Below are positions 1 through 9,158 of a stretch of DNA of 64,000 bases, piece by piece. The translations under genes were made by a program, and so were the position numbers. The DNA comes from Pseudoclavibacter sp. RFBB5 (GTDB lineage: Bacteria > Actinomycetota > Actinomycetes > Actinomycetales > Microbacteriaceae), in contig NZ_PSTZ01000007.1 of the NCBI RefSeq assembly GCF_002931555.1, positions 992,001-1,056,000 on the forward strand. The letters are read 5' to 3'. Under the pieces are notes generated by a model that was not told where the DNA came from, made no database searches, and saw only the letters and a list, made by a program, of their open reading frames with translations. Each line of letters begins with the position of its first letter. The stretch's first letter is position 1.

Positions 1-792
<792 letters not shown>

Positions 793-841
793 TCAGTGTA
801 TCGGGGTCGGTGGAACGTGAGGAAGGAGGGGCTTGACGAGC

Positions 842-1522
842 TCACGGGGTGGGCGACGGCAACCCGGCAGTCTCCCCCGCCATCAGCTCCGCCATGCTCG
901 GGACCCGCCACACCACCGGGTCCTCCGCGTACTCGGCAGCTGCGCCCGCCGGATCCCACTGCAATTGCTCGAGCGCCCTGCCGGGAGGTACGAGATAGAG
1001 AGCGCAGCGGAGCTGCTGCGAGTCGGCTTCGTCCTGCTTGGGGACGCCCAGGGCTTCTTCGCAGACGACTGCGTCAGGCGCTTCGTCGACGGTCGCGCGC
1101 GGCGCCACCGAACCGTCGTCGAGGATACCGACCAGATCCGGTGGAAGCGCCGACGTCCCATCTTGCGCGTCACCCTGCAATCCGACTTCGACGTTCACCG
1201 ATTCCGGGTGCGTCCACTCGTCGCCGATCTCCGCGAGGCCCGCGTTCTCCGGACCACCGATCGACAGCACCGAGAAGGTGACGGCGACCTCGCGACCGTC
1301 CTCGAGCGGGAGCAGCGCGGTCTCCTGGTACTCGAATCGGCTGCCGGGCTCGGCAACGGATTCAGGGATGACGACCTCCTGGTAGGTGAAGGGGTCGTCC
1401 CACTCGCCGAGCAGTGAGCACCCGCTCACTGACGTTGCCATTGCCACCGCGAGGCCGGCGGACGCGAGCCAACGCCCTCGGACTCTGCTGACTGGTTTCA
1501 CCCGTAGCGCGCTCGATTCCAA
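842..1522 (-). CDS. Hypothetical lipoprotein
   Basis: A 226-residue exported protein of unknown function. The N-terminus has basic residues, a hydrophobic stretch and a lipobox (SVSGC, cysteine near residue 35), so it should be lipidated and anchored on the outer face of the cytoplasmic membrane. The rest is acidic with no recognisable domain. The TTG start is preferred because AGGAGG sits 4 bases upstream; the next in-frame GTG, 21 bases further in, has no such site and would also keep the lipobox. It begins 27 bases after hisS ends, so co-transcription with hisS is likely. Confidence 0.7.
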   Translation of the reverse strand: MESSALRVKPVSRVRGRWLASAGLAVAMATSVSGCSLLGEWDDPFTYQEVVIPESVAEPGSRFEYQETALLPLEDGREVAVTFSVLSIGGPENAGLAEIGDEWTHPESVNVEVGLQGDAQDGTSALPPDLVGILDDGSVAPRATVDEAPDAVVCEEALGVPKQDEADSQQLRCALYLVPPGRALEQLQWDPAGAAAEYAEDPVVWRVPSMAELMAGETAGLPSPTP

Positions 1523-1549
1523 AGCTCCTCCTCGTTCGGAGGTGCCAGG

Positions 1550-2866
1550 TTACGAGTCCTGGAGCGCTTCGAAGCTGAGCGTCTCGGGCGCCTCGACGTG
1601 CTCATCCCGCACGTGAGCGACGTGCGTGAACCCCTGCTCGGCGAGCGAGGCGAGGAGGCCCCGCACGTTCTTGGGCTTCTTCGCGACCCGCACGCGCGAG
1701 GCCCCCGAGCGCACGACCGCGCCCTTGACCTTCGCGATGTCGGCGACGGATGCGCGCTTGTCGAAGAGCAGCGCGACTGCGCGCTCCTCCCCCGTCTCCG
1801 GCAGCTGAGCGAGGTCGACGATGCGCTCGAAGCCGATGGAGAAGCCGCAGGCCGGCACATCCTGGCCGAGGAAGCGGCCGATCATGCCGTCGTACCGACC
1901 GCCGCCACCGACCGATGAACCGGACTCGGGGTGAGCGGCTTCGAAGATCGTGCCCGTGTAGTAGCCCATCCCGCGGACGAGGCTCGGGTCGAACACGAGC
2001 CGGGTCGACGCGCCAGCAGCGGCAGCAGCATCCGCGATCTCGACCATGCCGTCGACGACCTCGACGACGGCCGGGTCCTCGCGGAGCGCGCCGGGCAGGC
2101 TCGTGAGGATGGTCTCGCGGTCGAAGCGGATGCCCGACTCGAGCAGCGGGGCCCAGGTGGCGAGCGCCGCCGCGAGCTGCAGGGCCGCCGTCGCGTTGAT
2201 CGTCGCGAGCTCCGCGGCGACCCCCTCCGGCCCGATCTTGTCGAGCTTGTCGATGGTGATGAGCGCGGCGCCGTGCTCGGCATCCGCGAATCCGCAGTGC
2301 ACGAGCAGCGCGGTCAACAGGCGTCGGTCGTTGACTCGCATGGTGCAGTCGTCCAGGCCGAGCTCCACGAGCGCAGCCGACGAAGCCACGAGCAACTCGA
2401 CCTCCGCGAGCGCCCCCGGCTCGCCGATGATGTCGATGTCGCACTGCACGAACTGCCGGTAGCGGCCCTTCTGTGGGCGCTCGGCGCGCCAGACGGGGGC
2501 GATCTGCAGGCTGCGGAAGACGCCGGGCAGCGTGCCGCGGTGCGTCGCGACGAATCGGGCGAGCGGCACCGTCAGGTCGAAGCGCAGGCCGAGGTCGCTG
2601 AGCGCGAGCGGGTCCCCAGCCTCAGCCGCGGCGGCCAGCGCGTCCCCGTCGAGCGCCCGCTTCATGACGGCGAACGAGAGCTTCTCGTTATCGCCACCGA
2701 GCCCCGAGTGCAGCCGCGCTGTGTCCTCGACGACGGGCGTCTCGATCTCATCGAAGCCGTGCCTCGTGTACACCTCGCGGATCGTGCCGAGGATGCGCTC
2801 GCGCCTGCGCTTGTCTGCCGGGAGGAAATCGCGCATGCCACGAGGCGGGGTGATCTGAGAAGCCAT
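1550..2866 (-). CDS. hisS: Histidyl-tRNA synthetase
   Basis: Class II aminoacyl-tRNA synthetase charging tRNA-His, 438 residues, the usual bacterial size. The N-terminus ITPPRGMRDFLP is typical. Motif 2 is visible around FRSLQIAPVWRAERPQKGR, the histidine-binding loop as VRGMGYYTGTIFE, and motif 3 near GFSIGFERI, followed by the anticodon-binding domain. The histidine loop reads MGYY where many bacteria have LDYY; I believe this is common in the group. Reading-frame extension to 3643 is open but lacks any homology, so ATG 2866 is used. No Shine-Dalgarno is seen; GAGAAT 6 bases upstream suggests a leaderless mRNA. Confidence 0.95.
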   Translation of the reverse strand: MASQITPPRGMRDFLPADKRRRERILGTIREVYTRHGFDEIETPVVEDTARLHSGLGGDNEKLSFAVMKRALDGDALAAAAEAGDPLALSDLGLRFDLTVPLARFVATHRGTLPGVFRSLQIAPVWRAERPQKGRYRQFVQCDIDIIGEPGALAEVELLVASSAALVELGLDDCTMRVNDRRLLTALLVHCGFADAEHGAALITIDKLDKIGPEGVAAELATINATAALQLAAALATWAPLLESGIRFDRETILTSLPGALREDPAVVEVVDGMVEIADAAAAAGASTRLVFDPSLVRGMGYYTGTIFEAAHPESGSSVGGGGRYDGMIGRFLGQDVPACGFSIGFERIVDLAQLPETGEERAVALLFDKRASVADIAKVKGAVVRSGASRVRVAKKPKNVRGLLASLAEQGFTHVAHVRDEHVEAPETLSFEALQDS

Positions 2867-2871
2867 TGCAC

Positions 2872-2878
2872 TATTCTC
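2872..2878. promoter_or_regulatory. Overlapping divergent -10 elements (hisS and 2884/2916 genes)
   Basis: On the plus strand TATTCT (2872-2877) ends 6 bases before ATG 2884. On the minus strand GAGAAT (2873-2878) ends 6 bases before the hisS ATG at 2866. The two hexamers overlap by 5 bp, so one AT-rich patch could serve as the -10 of two opposite leaderless transcripts. No convincing -35 is visible on either side. Confidence 0.45.
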
Positions 2879-2883
2879 GCAGG

Positions 2884-2919
2884 ATGATCGCACGCGAGAC
2901 GTCCGGGGGCGCGCGGTGA
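2884..2919 (+). CDS. Possible 11-codon leader reading frame
   Basis: ATG 2884 opens an 11-residue frame (MIARETSGGAR) whose TGA overlaps the GTG start of the next gene (GTGA). The ATG lies 6 bases after the TATTCT element, as expected for a leaderless start. The following gene lacks a good ribosome site, so this frame may deliver ribosomes by coupling. It may equally be coincidence. Confidence 0.3.
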   Translation: MIARETSGGAR

Positions 2920-3194
2920 CCGGCCTCATCATCCTCTCGGCGGCGCTTCTCTTCGCTGCCTGCATGTTCTGGAGCTTCTCGCGCATCGGACGCCCGGGCC
3001 GCCCACGCGTCGGCGGCGCCCTGTCCGGCGCCATGACCGGAGTCGACCAGGCATTCGCCCCGACCCACGCCGAGGCCGCGGAGGCACTCGAGGCGGAGCG
3101 CGTGATGCCTGCCCCCACCCCGGTCACCGGTGGCCCGCTGCCGGTTGAGACCGGCCGCGTCGAGATCACGCTCGAACGGCGTGACGAGGCATGA
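2916..3194 (+). CDS. Small single-pass membrane protein, unknown function
   Basis: A 92-residue protein with one hydrophobic helix at residues 3-20 (GLIILSAALLFAACMFW), then a basic stretch and an acidic, proline-containing tail predicted to lie in the cytoplasm. I do not recognise the family. GTG 2916 is the only start in frame. It overlaps the YcaQ-like gene by four bases (ATGA at 3191), so the two are translationally coupled. Function unknown. Confidence 0.6.
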   Translation: MTGLIILSAALLFAACMFWSFSRIGRPGRPRVGGALSGAMTGVDQAFAPTHAEAAEALEAERVMPAPTPVTGGPLPVETGRVEITLERRDEA

Positions 3195-4411
3195 CCGCCC
3201 AGCTCCCCCTCGTCAGTGCAGGCCAGGCCCGGCGCATCGCGCTCGCAGCCCAGGGCTTCGGTACCCGAAGTGCCGCGACCGAAGTCGGCACCAGGCAGCT
3301 CGGCTCGCTGCTCTCGCGCATCCACCTCCTGCAGATCGACTCCGTCAACGTGTGGGAGCGGAGCCACTACATGCCCGTCTTCTCGCGCCTCGGCGGCTAC
3401 GACAAAGCCGTACTCGACCGGCTCGCGTCGGGCCGCACCCCGCGGCTCACCGAATACTGGGCCCACGAGGCGGCGCTGCTCCCGGTCGCGTCGCTCCCCC
3501 TGTTCGGGTGGCGCATGCGCGAGAAGGCGGAACGCGACCGGCGCAAGAGCGCGGAGTTCCTCGAGGGCCACGCGGCGACGATCGCGTGGCTGCGCGCCGA
3601 GCTCCGCGAGCGAGGGCCGCTCGCCGCCAGCGAGTTCGAGCACGAGGCCAACAAACGGCGCGGATCGTGGTGGGAGTGGTCAGACGTCAAGATCGTGCTC
3701 GAGTACCTCTTCCGGTGGGGTGAGCTGGCGTCAGCCCCCCGCAAGGGCTTCGAGCGACGCTACGCGCTTCCCGAGCAGGTGCTTCCCGCCGAGGTGCGTG
3801 GTGCTGAGGTGAGCACGCGCGACGCGGTCCGCGAACTCATCGGAATGGCCGCCGCCGCCCACGGCATCGGCACCACGGCTGACCTGGCCGACTACTTCCG
3901 CGTGCCGATGGCGCTCACGAAGACCGCGCTCGAAGAGCTCGCCGACTCTGGCGAGGTCCTCCCCGTGCGAGTCGCCGAGTGGGGCAAAGACGGCCAGCCC
4001 GGCCTCGCGTGGCTGCACCGGGACGCCCGCCGCCCACGCGCGATGGACGCGGCCGCGCTCCTCTCACCGTTCGACCCCGTCGTCTGGTACCGGCCGAGAG
4101 CCGAGCGGATGCACGACTTCCACTACCGCATCGAGATCTACACCCCCGCCCACAAGCGCGTGTACGGCTACTACTCACTGCCCATCCTCCTCGGCGACGC
4201 CGTCGTCGGCCGCGTCGACCTGAAGAACGACCGCCAGTCGCGCATCCTGCGCGTGCAATCTGCGTGGAGCGAAGCGGATGCGCCCACCGATATCGCCGAG
4301 CGCACCGCGCTCCTGCTCCGTGACGCGGCCGCCTGGCAGAACCTCGACGATATCGTCGTGGCCGACCGCGGCACCCTCGCCCGCGACCTCGCGGGCGCCC
4401 TCACGACCTGA
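3191..4411 (+). CDS. YcaQ/AlkX-like winged-helix DNA glycosylase
   Basis: A 406-residue member of the HTH_42 (formerly DUF1006) family, whose studied members excise alkylated bases or unhook interstrand DNA crosslinks using three winged-helix domains. The family catalytic motif Q-hydrophobic-D is visible as QID at residues 48-50 in LLQIDSVNVWERSHYMPVFSR, followed by conserved EYWAHEA and WWEWSD segments. The Q-x-D form resembles E. coli YcaQ rather than the Q-x-Q of AlkZ, so a broad-substrate crosslink-repair role is inferred. Its start overlaps the preceding membrane protein; it is transcribed towards mazG. Confidence 0.85.
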   Translation: MTAQLPLVSAGQARRIALAAQGFGTRSAATEVGTRQLGSLLSRIHLLQIDSVNVWERSHYMPVFSRLGGYDKAVLDRLASGRTPRLTEYWAHEAALLPVASLPLFGWRMREKAERDRRKSAEFLEGHAATIAWLRAELRERGPLAASEFEHEANKRRGSWWEWSDVKIVLEYLFRWGELASAPRKGFERRYALPEQVLPAEVRGAEVSTRDAVRELIGMAAAAHGIGTTADLADYFRVPMALTKTALEELADSGEVLPVRVAEWGKDGQPGLAWLHRDARRPRAMDAAALLSPFDPVVWYRPRAERMHDFHYRIEIYTPAHKRVYGYYSLPILLGDAVVGRVDLKNDRQSRILRVQSAWSEADAPTDIAERTALLLRDAAAWQNLDDIVVADRGTLARDLAGALTT

Positions 4412-4510
4412 CCTGACCTGGCGCGCTGACGACGACGCGCTGACATTGCGCTGGCCCAACTGCGCCGCGAGCCAACGCTGCCAGCCGATGAGCCCGTTAG
4501 GCCGCGCCAT

Positions 4511-4573
4511 AGCGGCCACTTGACTGGCAGCAGTTCGCGGGAGGCCGGCAGAAGCGGCCATCTGCCTGGCAGC
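4511..4573. repeat. Imperfect 21-bp direct repeat in the ycaQ-mazG junction
   Basis: Copies at 4511-4531 and 4553-4573 match at 18 of 21 positions (both start AGCGGCCA and end CTGGCAGC). A further GCTGCCAG, the inverse of the repeat end, lies at 4477-4484. The junction 4412-4644 between the two convergent genes holds no credible gene. Confidence 0.5.
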
Positions 4574-4579
4574 GATGCG

Positions 4580-4622
4580 CGGCCGCAGCACCGGGACGAA
4601 GTGCGGCCGGACGAGGCCTCGT
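4580..4622. repeat. Inverted repeats between convergent genes
   Basis: CGGCCGCA (4580-4587) and TGCGGCCG (4602-4609) make a perfect 8-bp stem with a 14-base loop, followed directly by the 12-bp palindrome ACGAGGCCTCGT (4611-4622). Placed between the ends of ycaQ and mazG, this may act as a two-way terminator, although there is no T-run. Confidence 0.4.
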
Positions 4623-4644
4623 GAGGCGGCGCCGGTGACGGAAA

Positions 4645-5469
4645 TCAGCCGCGTCGGGTTTCGGCCGCGCGGATGCGTTGCTCGAGTTCGCGGTTCGCGA
4701 GCCGCATCGCGCGTTCGGCGTCGAGGCCCCGCGCATCCGCGTCTCGCACGAGCGCCAGCAGCGTCCGCCCAAGTTCCAGTTCCTCGCTGACCGAGCTGAC
4801 CGAGTCGACCGAGTCGACTCCGGCCGCACCGACCTCCACCCCAGGTTTCGGGATGGCTTTCTCGCTTCCGGATGGTTTGTTTTCCATCCCGAGGTGATTT
4901 CCCCATCCCGAATCGAGAGTGGTGGCGACGGATGCGGTGTCAGCCGCGACGGCGGGCGACACCGCCGCGGCGACCTGGCGCTCCTTCCCGAGGAGCTTCT
5001 GGGCGAGCGCAAGCGCCGACATGTCGCGGGGCACGCCATCGAGCACGCTCGTGCGGTCGCGCTTCTCGAGGGCCTTGGCCTCCTGCCACAGGCGGATGAT
5101 CTCGTCGATGTCACGGGTCGGGGTCGGCCCGAAGACGTGCGGGTTGCGGCGCACGAGCTTGTCGGCCTGCTCACGCGCGACGTCCTCGAGCGTGAACGCG
5201 CCGCTCCCCCGCGTGGAGGCTATGTCGGAATGGAAGAGCACCTGGAAGAGCACGTCTCCCAGCTCCTCCTTGATGTCGGCCGGGTTGTCGTCCTCGAGGG
5301 CCTCGACGAGCTCCGCCGTCTCCTCCGTGAGGTACTTCACGAGCGTCGCGTGCGTCTGCTCCTCGTACCAGGCGCATCCGCCGTCGCCGCGAAACGCCCC
5401 GACGACTTCAAGCAGACGGAGGAGCTCCGGATGCTCGCAGTGCCCAGACCGCTCGCTCGCGTCGGCCAC
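4645..5469 (-). CDS. mazG: MazG-family nucleoside triphosphate pyrophosphohydrolase
   Basis: House-cleaning enzyme that hydrolyses (d)NTPs to the monophosphate and pyrophosphate. The Mg-binding helices are clear: EETAE at residues 49-53 and EELGD at 68-72, preceded by the family CAWYEEQTHATL segment. At 274 residues it is longer than the minimal enzyme. A repetitive, low-homology stretch at about residues 180-222 separates the core from the usual C-terminal tail (LGRTLLALVRDADARGLDAE). Its DNA there is built of repeats (4787-4822 and 4847-4912). It starts 2 bases after mfd ends, so the two are one transcription unit. Confidence 0.93.
   Translation of the reverse strand: MADASERSGHCEHPELLRLLEVVGAFRGDGGCAWYEEQTHATLVKYLTEETAELVEALEDDNPADIKEELGDVLFQVLFHSDIASTRGSGAFTLEDVAREQADKLVRRNPHVFGPTPTRDIDEIIRLWQEAKALEKRDRTSVLDGVPRDMSALALAQKLLGKERQVAAAVSPAVAADTASVATTLDSGWGNHLGMENKPSGSEKAIPKPGVEVGAAGVDSVDSVSSVSEELELGRTLLALVRDADARGLDAERAMRLANRELEQRIRAAETRRG
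4787..4822. repeat. 9-bp tandem repeat inside mazG
   Basis: Four consecutive 9-bp units, two identical (CTGACCGAG) and two variants (TCGACCGAG, TCGACTCCG), encode the serine/valine/aspartate run VDSVDSVSSVSE of the MazG linker. Being a multiple of three, unit gain or loss would keep the frame. Confidence 0.6.
4847..4912. repeat. Palindromic repeat cluster inside mazG
   Basis: TTCGGGATGG (4847-4856) is the exact inverse of CCATCCCGAA (4903-4912). Between them lie CCGGATGG (4868-4875) and CCATCCCGA (4884-4892). This is four copies of one short motif in alternating orientation, more AT-rich than the flanks, read in frame as part of the MazG linker. Confidence 0.6.
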
Positions 5470-5471
5470 GG

Positions 5472-8400
5472 CTACTTCGCCTCCGCGTCGCTCGTCACCT
5501 CGACGGTCTCGTCTTCCACCTCGAAGATCGCCGTGAGGATGCCGCGCACCCAGATGAGCATCTCCTCGTCGCTCGGCAGGGTGCCGTCGCGGCCCTCGAG
5601 CACCGGGATGGCGAGCGAATGGGTGGCATCGACGACCTTCGACCCTGGGTACATGCGGCGGAGGCGCATCTGCTTGGAGTCGCTGAGCTCGGCGGGCCCG
5701 ATGCGCAGCGTCTTGCCGAAGACGACGAGCTCGCCGAGGCCGGCCTTGACGGCGAGGCGACGCAGCTTCGAGACCTCGATGAGGCGCTGCACCTCGATGG
5801 GCGGCTCGCCGTAGCGGTCCTGGAGCTCCTCGAGGACGAGCCCGATCTGGCCGGGCTTCGCGTTGGGGCTCGAGGCGCTCGACAGCTTCTGGTACGCCTC
5901 GAGGCGCAGTCGCTCGCTCGCGACGTAGTCTTCCGGCACGCGTGCATCCACGGGGATCTCGAGGCGCAGCTCGGTCTGGCCTTCCGCGACCTCGCCGCGG
6001 AACGTGTTGACGGCCTCGCCGATCATGCGCAGGTAGAGGTCGAAGCCGACGCCCGCGATGTGTCCGGACTGCTCGCCGCCGAGCAGGTTTCCGGCGCCGC
6101 GGATCTCGAGGTCCTTGAGCGCCACTTGCATGCCGGAGCCGAGCTCGTTGTTCGCGGCGATCGTCTCGAGGCGGTCGGTGGCGGTCTCCGTGAGCGGACG
6201 CGTTCCGTCGTACAGCAGGTACGCGTAGGCGCGCTCGCGGCCGCGGCCGACACGCCCGCGCAGCTGATGCAGCTGGCTGAGGCCGTACCGCTCCGCGTCG
6301 TCGATGATGAGCGTGTTCGCGTTGGCGATGTCGAGGCCCGTCTCGACGATCGTCGTCGACACGAGCACGTCGAACTTGCGCTCCCAGAAGTCGACGATGA
6401 TCTGCTCGAGGCGTGCCTCGCTGAGCTTGCCGTGGGCGACCGCGACACGCGCCTCGGGCACGAGCTCGGCGATCTCGGCCGCGACCCGGTTGATGGATGC
6501 GGTGCGGTTGTGCACGTAGAAGACCTGGCCCTCACGCAGCAGCTCGCGGCGGATCGCGGCTGCGACCTGGCGGTCGGACTTGGCGCCGACGAAGGTGAGG
6601 ATCGGGTGCCGGTCTTCCGGCGGCGTCGCGAGGGTCGACATCTCGCGGATGCCGGTGACGGCCATCTCGAGGGTTCTCGGGATGGGCGTCGCGCTCATCG
6701 CGAGGATGTCGACGTTGGCCTTGAGCTTCTTGAGGGCGTCCTTGTGCTCGACGCCGAAGCGCTGCTCCTCGTCGATGACGATGAGCCCGACGTCCTTGTA
6801 CGCGATCGAGTCGGTGAGGAGGCGATGCGTGCCGATGACGATGTCGACGGAGCCGTCGGCCAGCCCGCGGATGGTCTCCTCGGATTCCTTCTTCGACTGG
6901 AAGCGGCTGAGCGGCTTGATGGTGACGGGGAAGCCCGCCATCCGCTCGGAGAACGTCTCGTGGTGCTGGCGGACGAGCAGCGTCGTCGGCACGAGGATGA
7001 CCACCTGCTTGCCGTCCTGCACGGCCTTGAACGCGGCGCGAACGGCGACCTCCGTCTTGCCGAAGCCGACGTCGCCGGAGACGAGGCGGTCCATGGGGAT
7101 GGGCCGCTCCATGTCGCGCTTGATCTCGTCCACGGTCTGGAGCTGGTCGGGCGTCTCGACGAAGGGGAACGCCTCCTCGAGCTCATGCTGCCATGGCGTG
7201 TCCGGCCCGAACGCGTGGCCCTTCGACGCCATGCGCGTGCTGTAGAGCTTCACGAGCTCCACGGCGATGTCGCGGACCGCCTTGCGCGCCTTGCCCTTCG
7301 CGGCGGACCAGTCGGAACCGCCCATCTTCGACAGGGCTGGCGCCTCACCACCGACGTACTTGGTCAGCTGGTCGAGCTGCTCGGTGGGGATGAAGAGCTT
7401 GTCACCGGGCTGCCCGCGCTTGGAGGGCGCGTACTCGATGAGGAGGTACTCGCGCACGGTCTTCGGGGCGTTCCGGCCGCCGGCCTGCACCTCTCGCTGT
7501 CGCAGCTCGATGAACTTGCCGATGCCGTGCGTCTCGTGCACGACGAAGTCGCCCGCCTTGAGCTGCAGCGGGTCGACGACCGAGTTCGTACGGCGCCTGG
7601 CGAGCTTCTTCGGCTGCCTGGAGTCGTAGCCGACGGAGCGACCGAAGAAGTCGGTCTCGGTGACCAGCGCGAGCTTCTGCCCGGGCACCTGCACGCCGGT
7701 GGAGACGGGCGACTGGGTCAGGTAGGCGACGCCGGTCTCGAGTTCGTCGGGGAGCTCATCGACGAGCCGTGCCCCGTCGCCGTGCTCGGAGAGCAGCTGG
7801 CTCGCGCGCTCGACGAGCCCTGGCCCCTGGCTCGTGACGACGACCCGCCAGCCGTCCTTGAGGAGAGCCGACACGTGCTCGATGGCGCCGTCGGCGTTGC
7901 CGGCGAAGCTCGGCACGGCGTCGCCCTCGATCTTGACGGCGAGGATCTCGCTCGCGTCGAGCTGCTCCTCCGGGATCTCCAGCGACTGGAACGGCGACAG
8001 CGACCACCACGGCCTCGCGCCACGGGCATCCCGCAGCCCTGAGACGGTGAGGAAGTCACCGGAGCTGAGGTCGATAGGGGCGTCGGCGCCGGCCGTCGCC
8101 GCGCTCCAGGCGGCCTCGAGGAACTCGTGGTTGGTCTCGGAGAGGTGGACGGCGCGCGTGGCCACTCGCTCGGGCGACAGCACCGCCATGGCGGCGTCCT
8201 CTGGCAGGTAGCTCGTGATGGGCACGAGCTCGCTCACGAGCGCCGGCGCGAGCGACTCCATGCCCTCCGACGGGATGCCCTCGGCGATCTTGGCGAGCAT
8301 CTGCTGGAGGTTGGGGAACTCGTGCTGCATCTCGCGAGCCCGCTGGCGAACGCTCTCCGTCAGCAGCAGCTCGCGCGCCGGCGTGATGAGCGCCTCCGTG

Positions 8401-9086
8401 ACCTCTGACTCGAGCGAGCGCTGGTCGGCGACCGAGAACACTCGGATCTCGTCGACCTCGTCGCCGAAGAAGTCGATGCGCAGCGCGTGCGAGGCGTCTG
8501 GCGGGAACACGTCGAGGATGCCGCCGCGCACGGCGAACTCGCCGCGGCGGGTGACCATGTCGACGCGCGAGTAGGCGAGGTCGACGAGCTGCAGGGCGAG
8601 GCTCGAGAGGTCGTTGCCGCGGGAGCCGCGCTCGAGGCGGATGGTCGTGGCCGCGTCGAGACCGGGGAGGAGCGGCTGCAGGGCGGCGCGCACGGAGGCG
8701 AGCAGCACGAACGGAGACGTCCGCTCGCTGGCCTTCCACTCGGTGAGCTCGCGCATCGCGCGCAGTCGCTTGCCCGTCGTCTCGACCGATGGGCTCAGGC
8801 GCTCGTGCGGGAGCGTCTCCCAGGCGGGGAACTCGGCGATGTGGGCGTCCGGGACGAACGTCTGCAGGTCTGTGCCGAACTGCTCGGTCTCGCGGCTCGT
8901 CGCCGTGAGCACGAACAGCATGGGTGCCGCGTCGAGCTCGGCCTGGCGCGCAGCGAGGAGGTTCGCGATGAGCGGCGCCCTCGCCCCGTCGACGAGCGAG
9001 AAGTCGGTGTCACGACCGGCCCGCCCCATGGCGCGCTCGAAGGAAGGGGTGGACTGGATGGAGCGTACGAAGCCGTGCAGAGTCAC
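5472..9086 (-). CDS. mfd: Transcription-repair coupling factor
   Basis: DNA translocase that removes stalled RNA polymerase and recruits UvrA at lesions; 1204 residues, close to the family norm. Visible in order are the UvrB-like N-terminal module, the RNA-polymerase-interaction (CarD-like) domain around the GDFVVHETHGIGKF segment, the helicase core with Walker A GFGKTE near residue 670 and the DEEQ box (IDEEQRFGVEHK) near 770, motif QLRGRVGRG and the C-terminal TRCF domain. The GTG start is supported by homology and by TACAAT ending 7 bases upstream, implying a leaderless mRNA. Followed after 2 bases by mazG. Confidence 0.97.
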   Translation of the reverse strand: MTLHGFVRSIQSTPSFERAMGRAGRDTDFSLVDGARAPLIANLLAARQAELDAAPMLFVLTATSRETEQFGTDLQTFVPDAHIAEFPAWETLPHERLSPSVETTGKRLRAMRELTEWKASERTSPFVLLASVRAALQPLLPGLDAATTIRLERGSRGNDLSSLALQLVDLAYSRVDMVTRRGEFAVRGGILDVFPPDASHALRIDFFGDEVDEIRVFSVADQRSLESEVTEALITPARELLLTESVRQRAREMQHEFPNLQQMLAKIAEGIPSEGMESLAPALVSELVPITSYLPEDAAMAVLSPERVATRAVHLSETNHEFLEAAWSAATAGADAPIDLSSGDFLTVSGLRDARGARPWWSLSPFQSLEIPEEQLDASEILAVKIEGDAVPSFAGNADGAIEHVSALLKDGWRVVVTSQGPGLVERASQLLSEHGDGARLVDELPDELETGVAYLTQSPVSTGVQVPGQKLALVTETDFFGRSVGYDSRQPKKLARRRTNSVVDPLQLKAGDFVVHETHGIGKFIELRQREVQAGGRNAPKTVREYLLIEYAPSKRGQPGDKLFIPTEQLDQLTKYVGGEAPALSKMGGSDWSAAKGKARKAVRDIAVELVKLYSTRMASKGHAFGPDTPWQHELEEAFPFVETPDQLQTVDEIKRDMERPIPMDRLVSGDVGFGKTEVAVRAAFKAVQDGKQVVILVPTTLLVRQHHETFSERMAGFPVTIKPLSRFQSKKESEETIRGLADGSVDIVIGTHRLLTDSIAYKDVGLIVIDEEQRFGVEHKDALKKLKANVDILAMSATPIPRTLEMAVTGIREMSTLATPPEDRHPILTFVGAKSDRQVAAAIRRELLREGQVFYVHNRTASINRVAAEIAELVPEARVAVAHGKLSEARLEQIIVDFWERKFDVLVSTTIVETGLDIANANTLIIDDAERYGLSQLHQLRGRVGRGRERAYAYLLYDGTRPLTETATDRLETIAANNELGSGMQVALKDLEIRGAGNLLGGEQSGHIAGVGFDLYLRMIGEAVNTFRGEVAEGQTELRLEIPVDARVPEDYVASERLRLEAYQKLSSASSPNAKPGQIGLVLEELQDRYGEPPIEVQRLIEVSKLRRLAVKAGLGELVVFGKTLRIGPAELSDSKQMRLRRMYPGSKVVDATHSLAIPVLEGRDGTLPSDEEMLIWVRGILTAIFEVEDETVEVTSDAEAK

Positions 9087-9093
9087 TCGGGGA

Positions 9094-9099
9094 ATTGTA
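9094..9099 (-). promoter_or_regulatory. mfd -10 element
   Basis: TACAAT on the minus strand, five of six matches to TATAAT, ends 7 bases before the mfd GTG. This places the transcription start at or next to the start codon. The -35 is weak. Confidence 0.5.
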
Positions 9100-9158
9100 C
9101 GCGCCGAGGCGAAGATACTTCCTACAGTGCCCAGGCTCGCTGTCCCGCTGTCGGCGAT

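Noticed and set aside
1550-3643. 697-residue minus-strand frame covering hisS and 777 bases upstream
   Set aside because: Only the last 438 residues match HisS; the rest overlaps two plus-strand genes and is low-complexity, so the ATG at 2866 was used.
5619-8042. 807-residue plus-strand frame
   Set aside because: Antisense shadow of mfd with biased Leu/Asp/Arg/Val composition and no domain.
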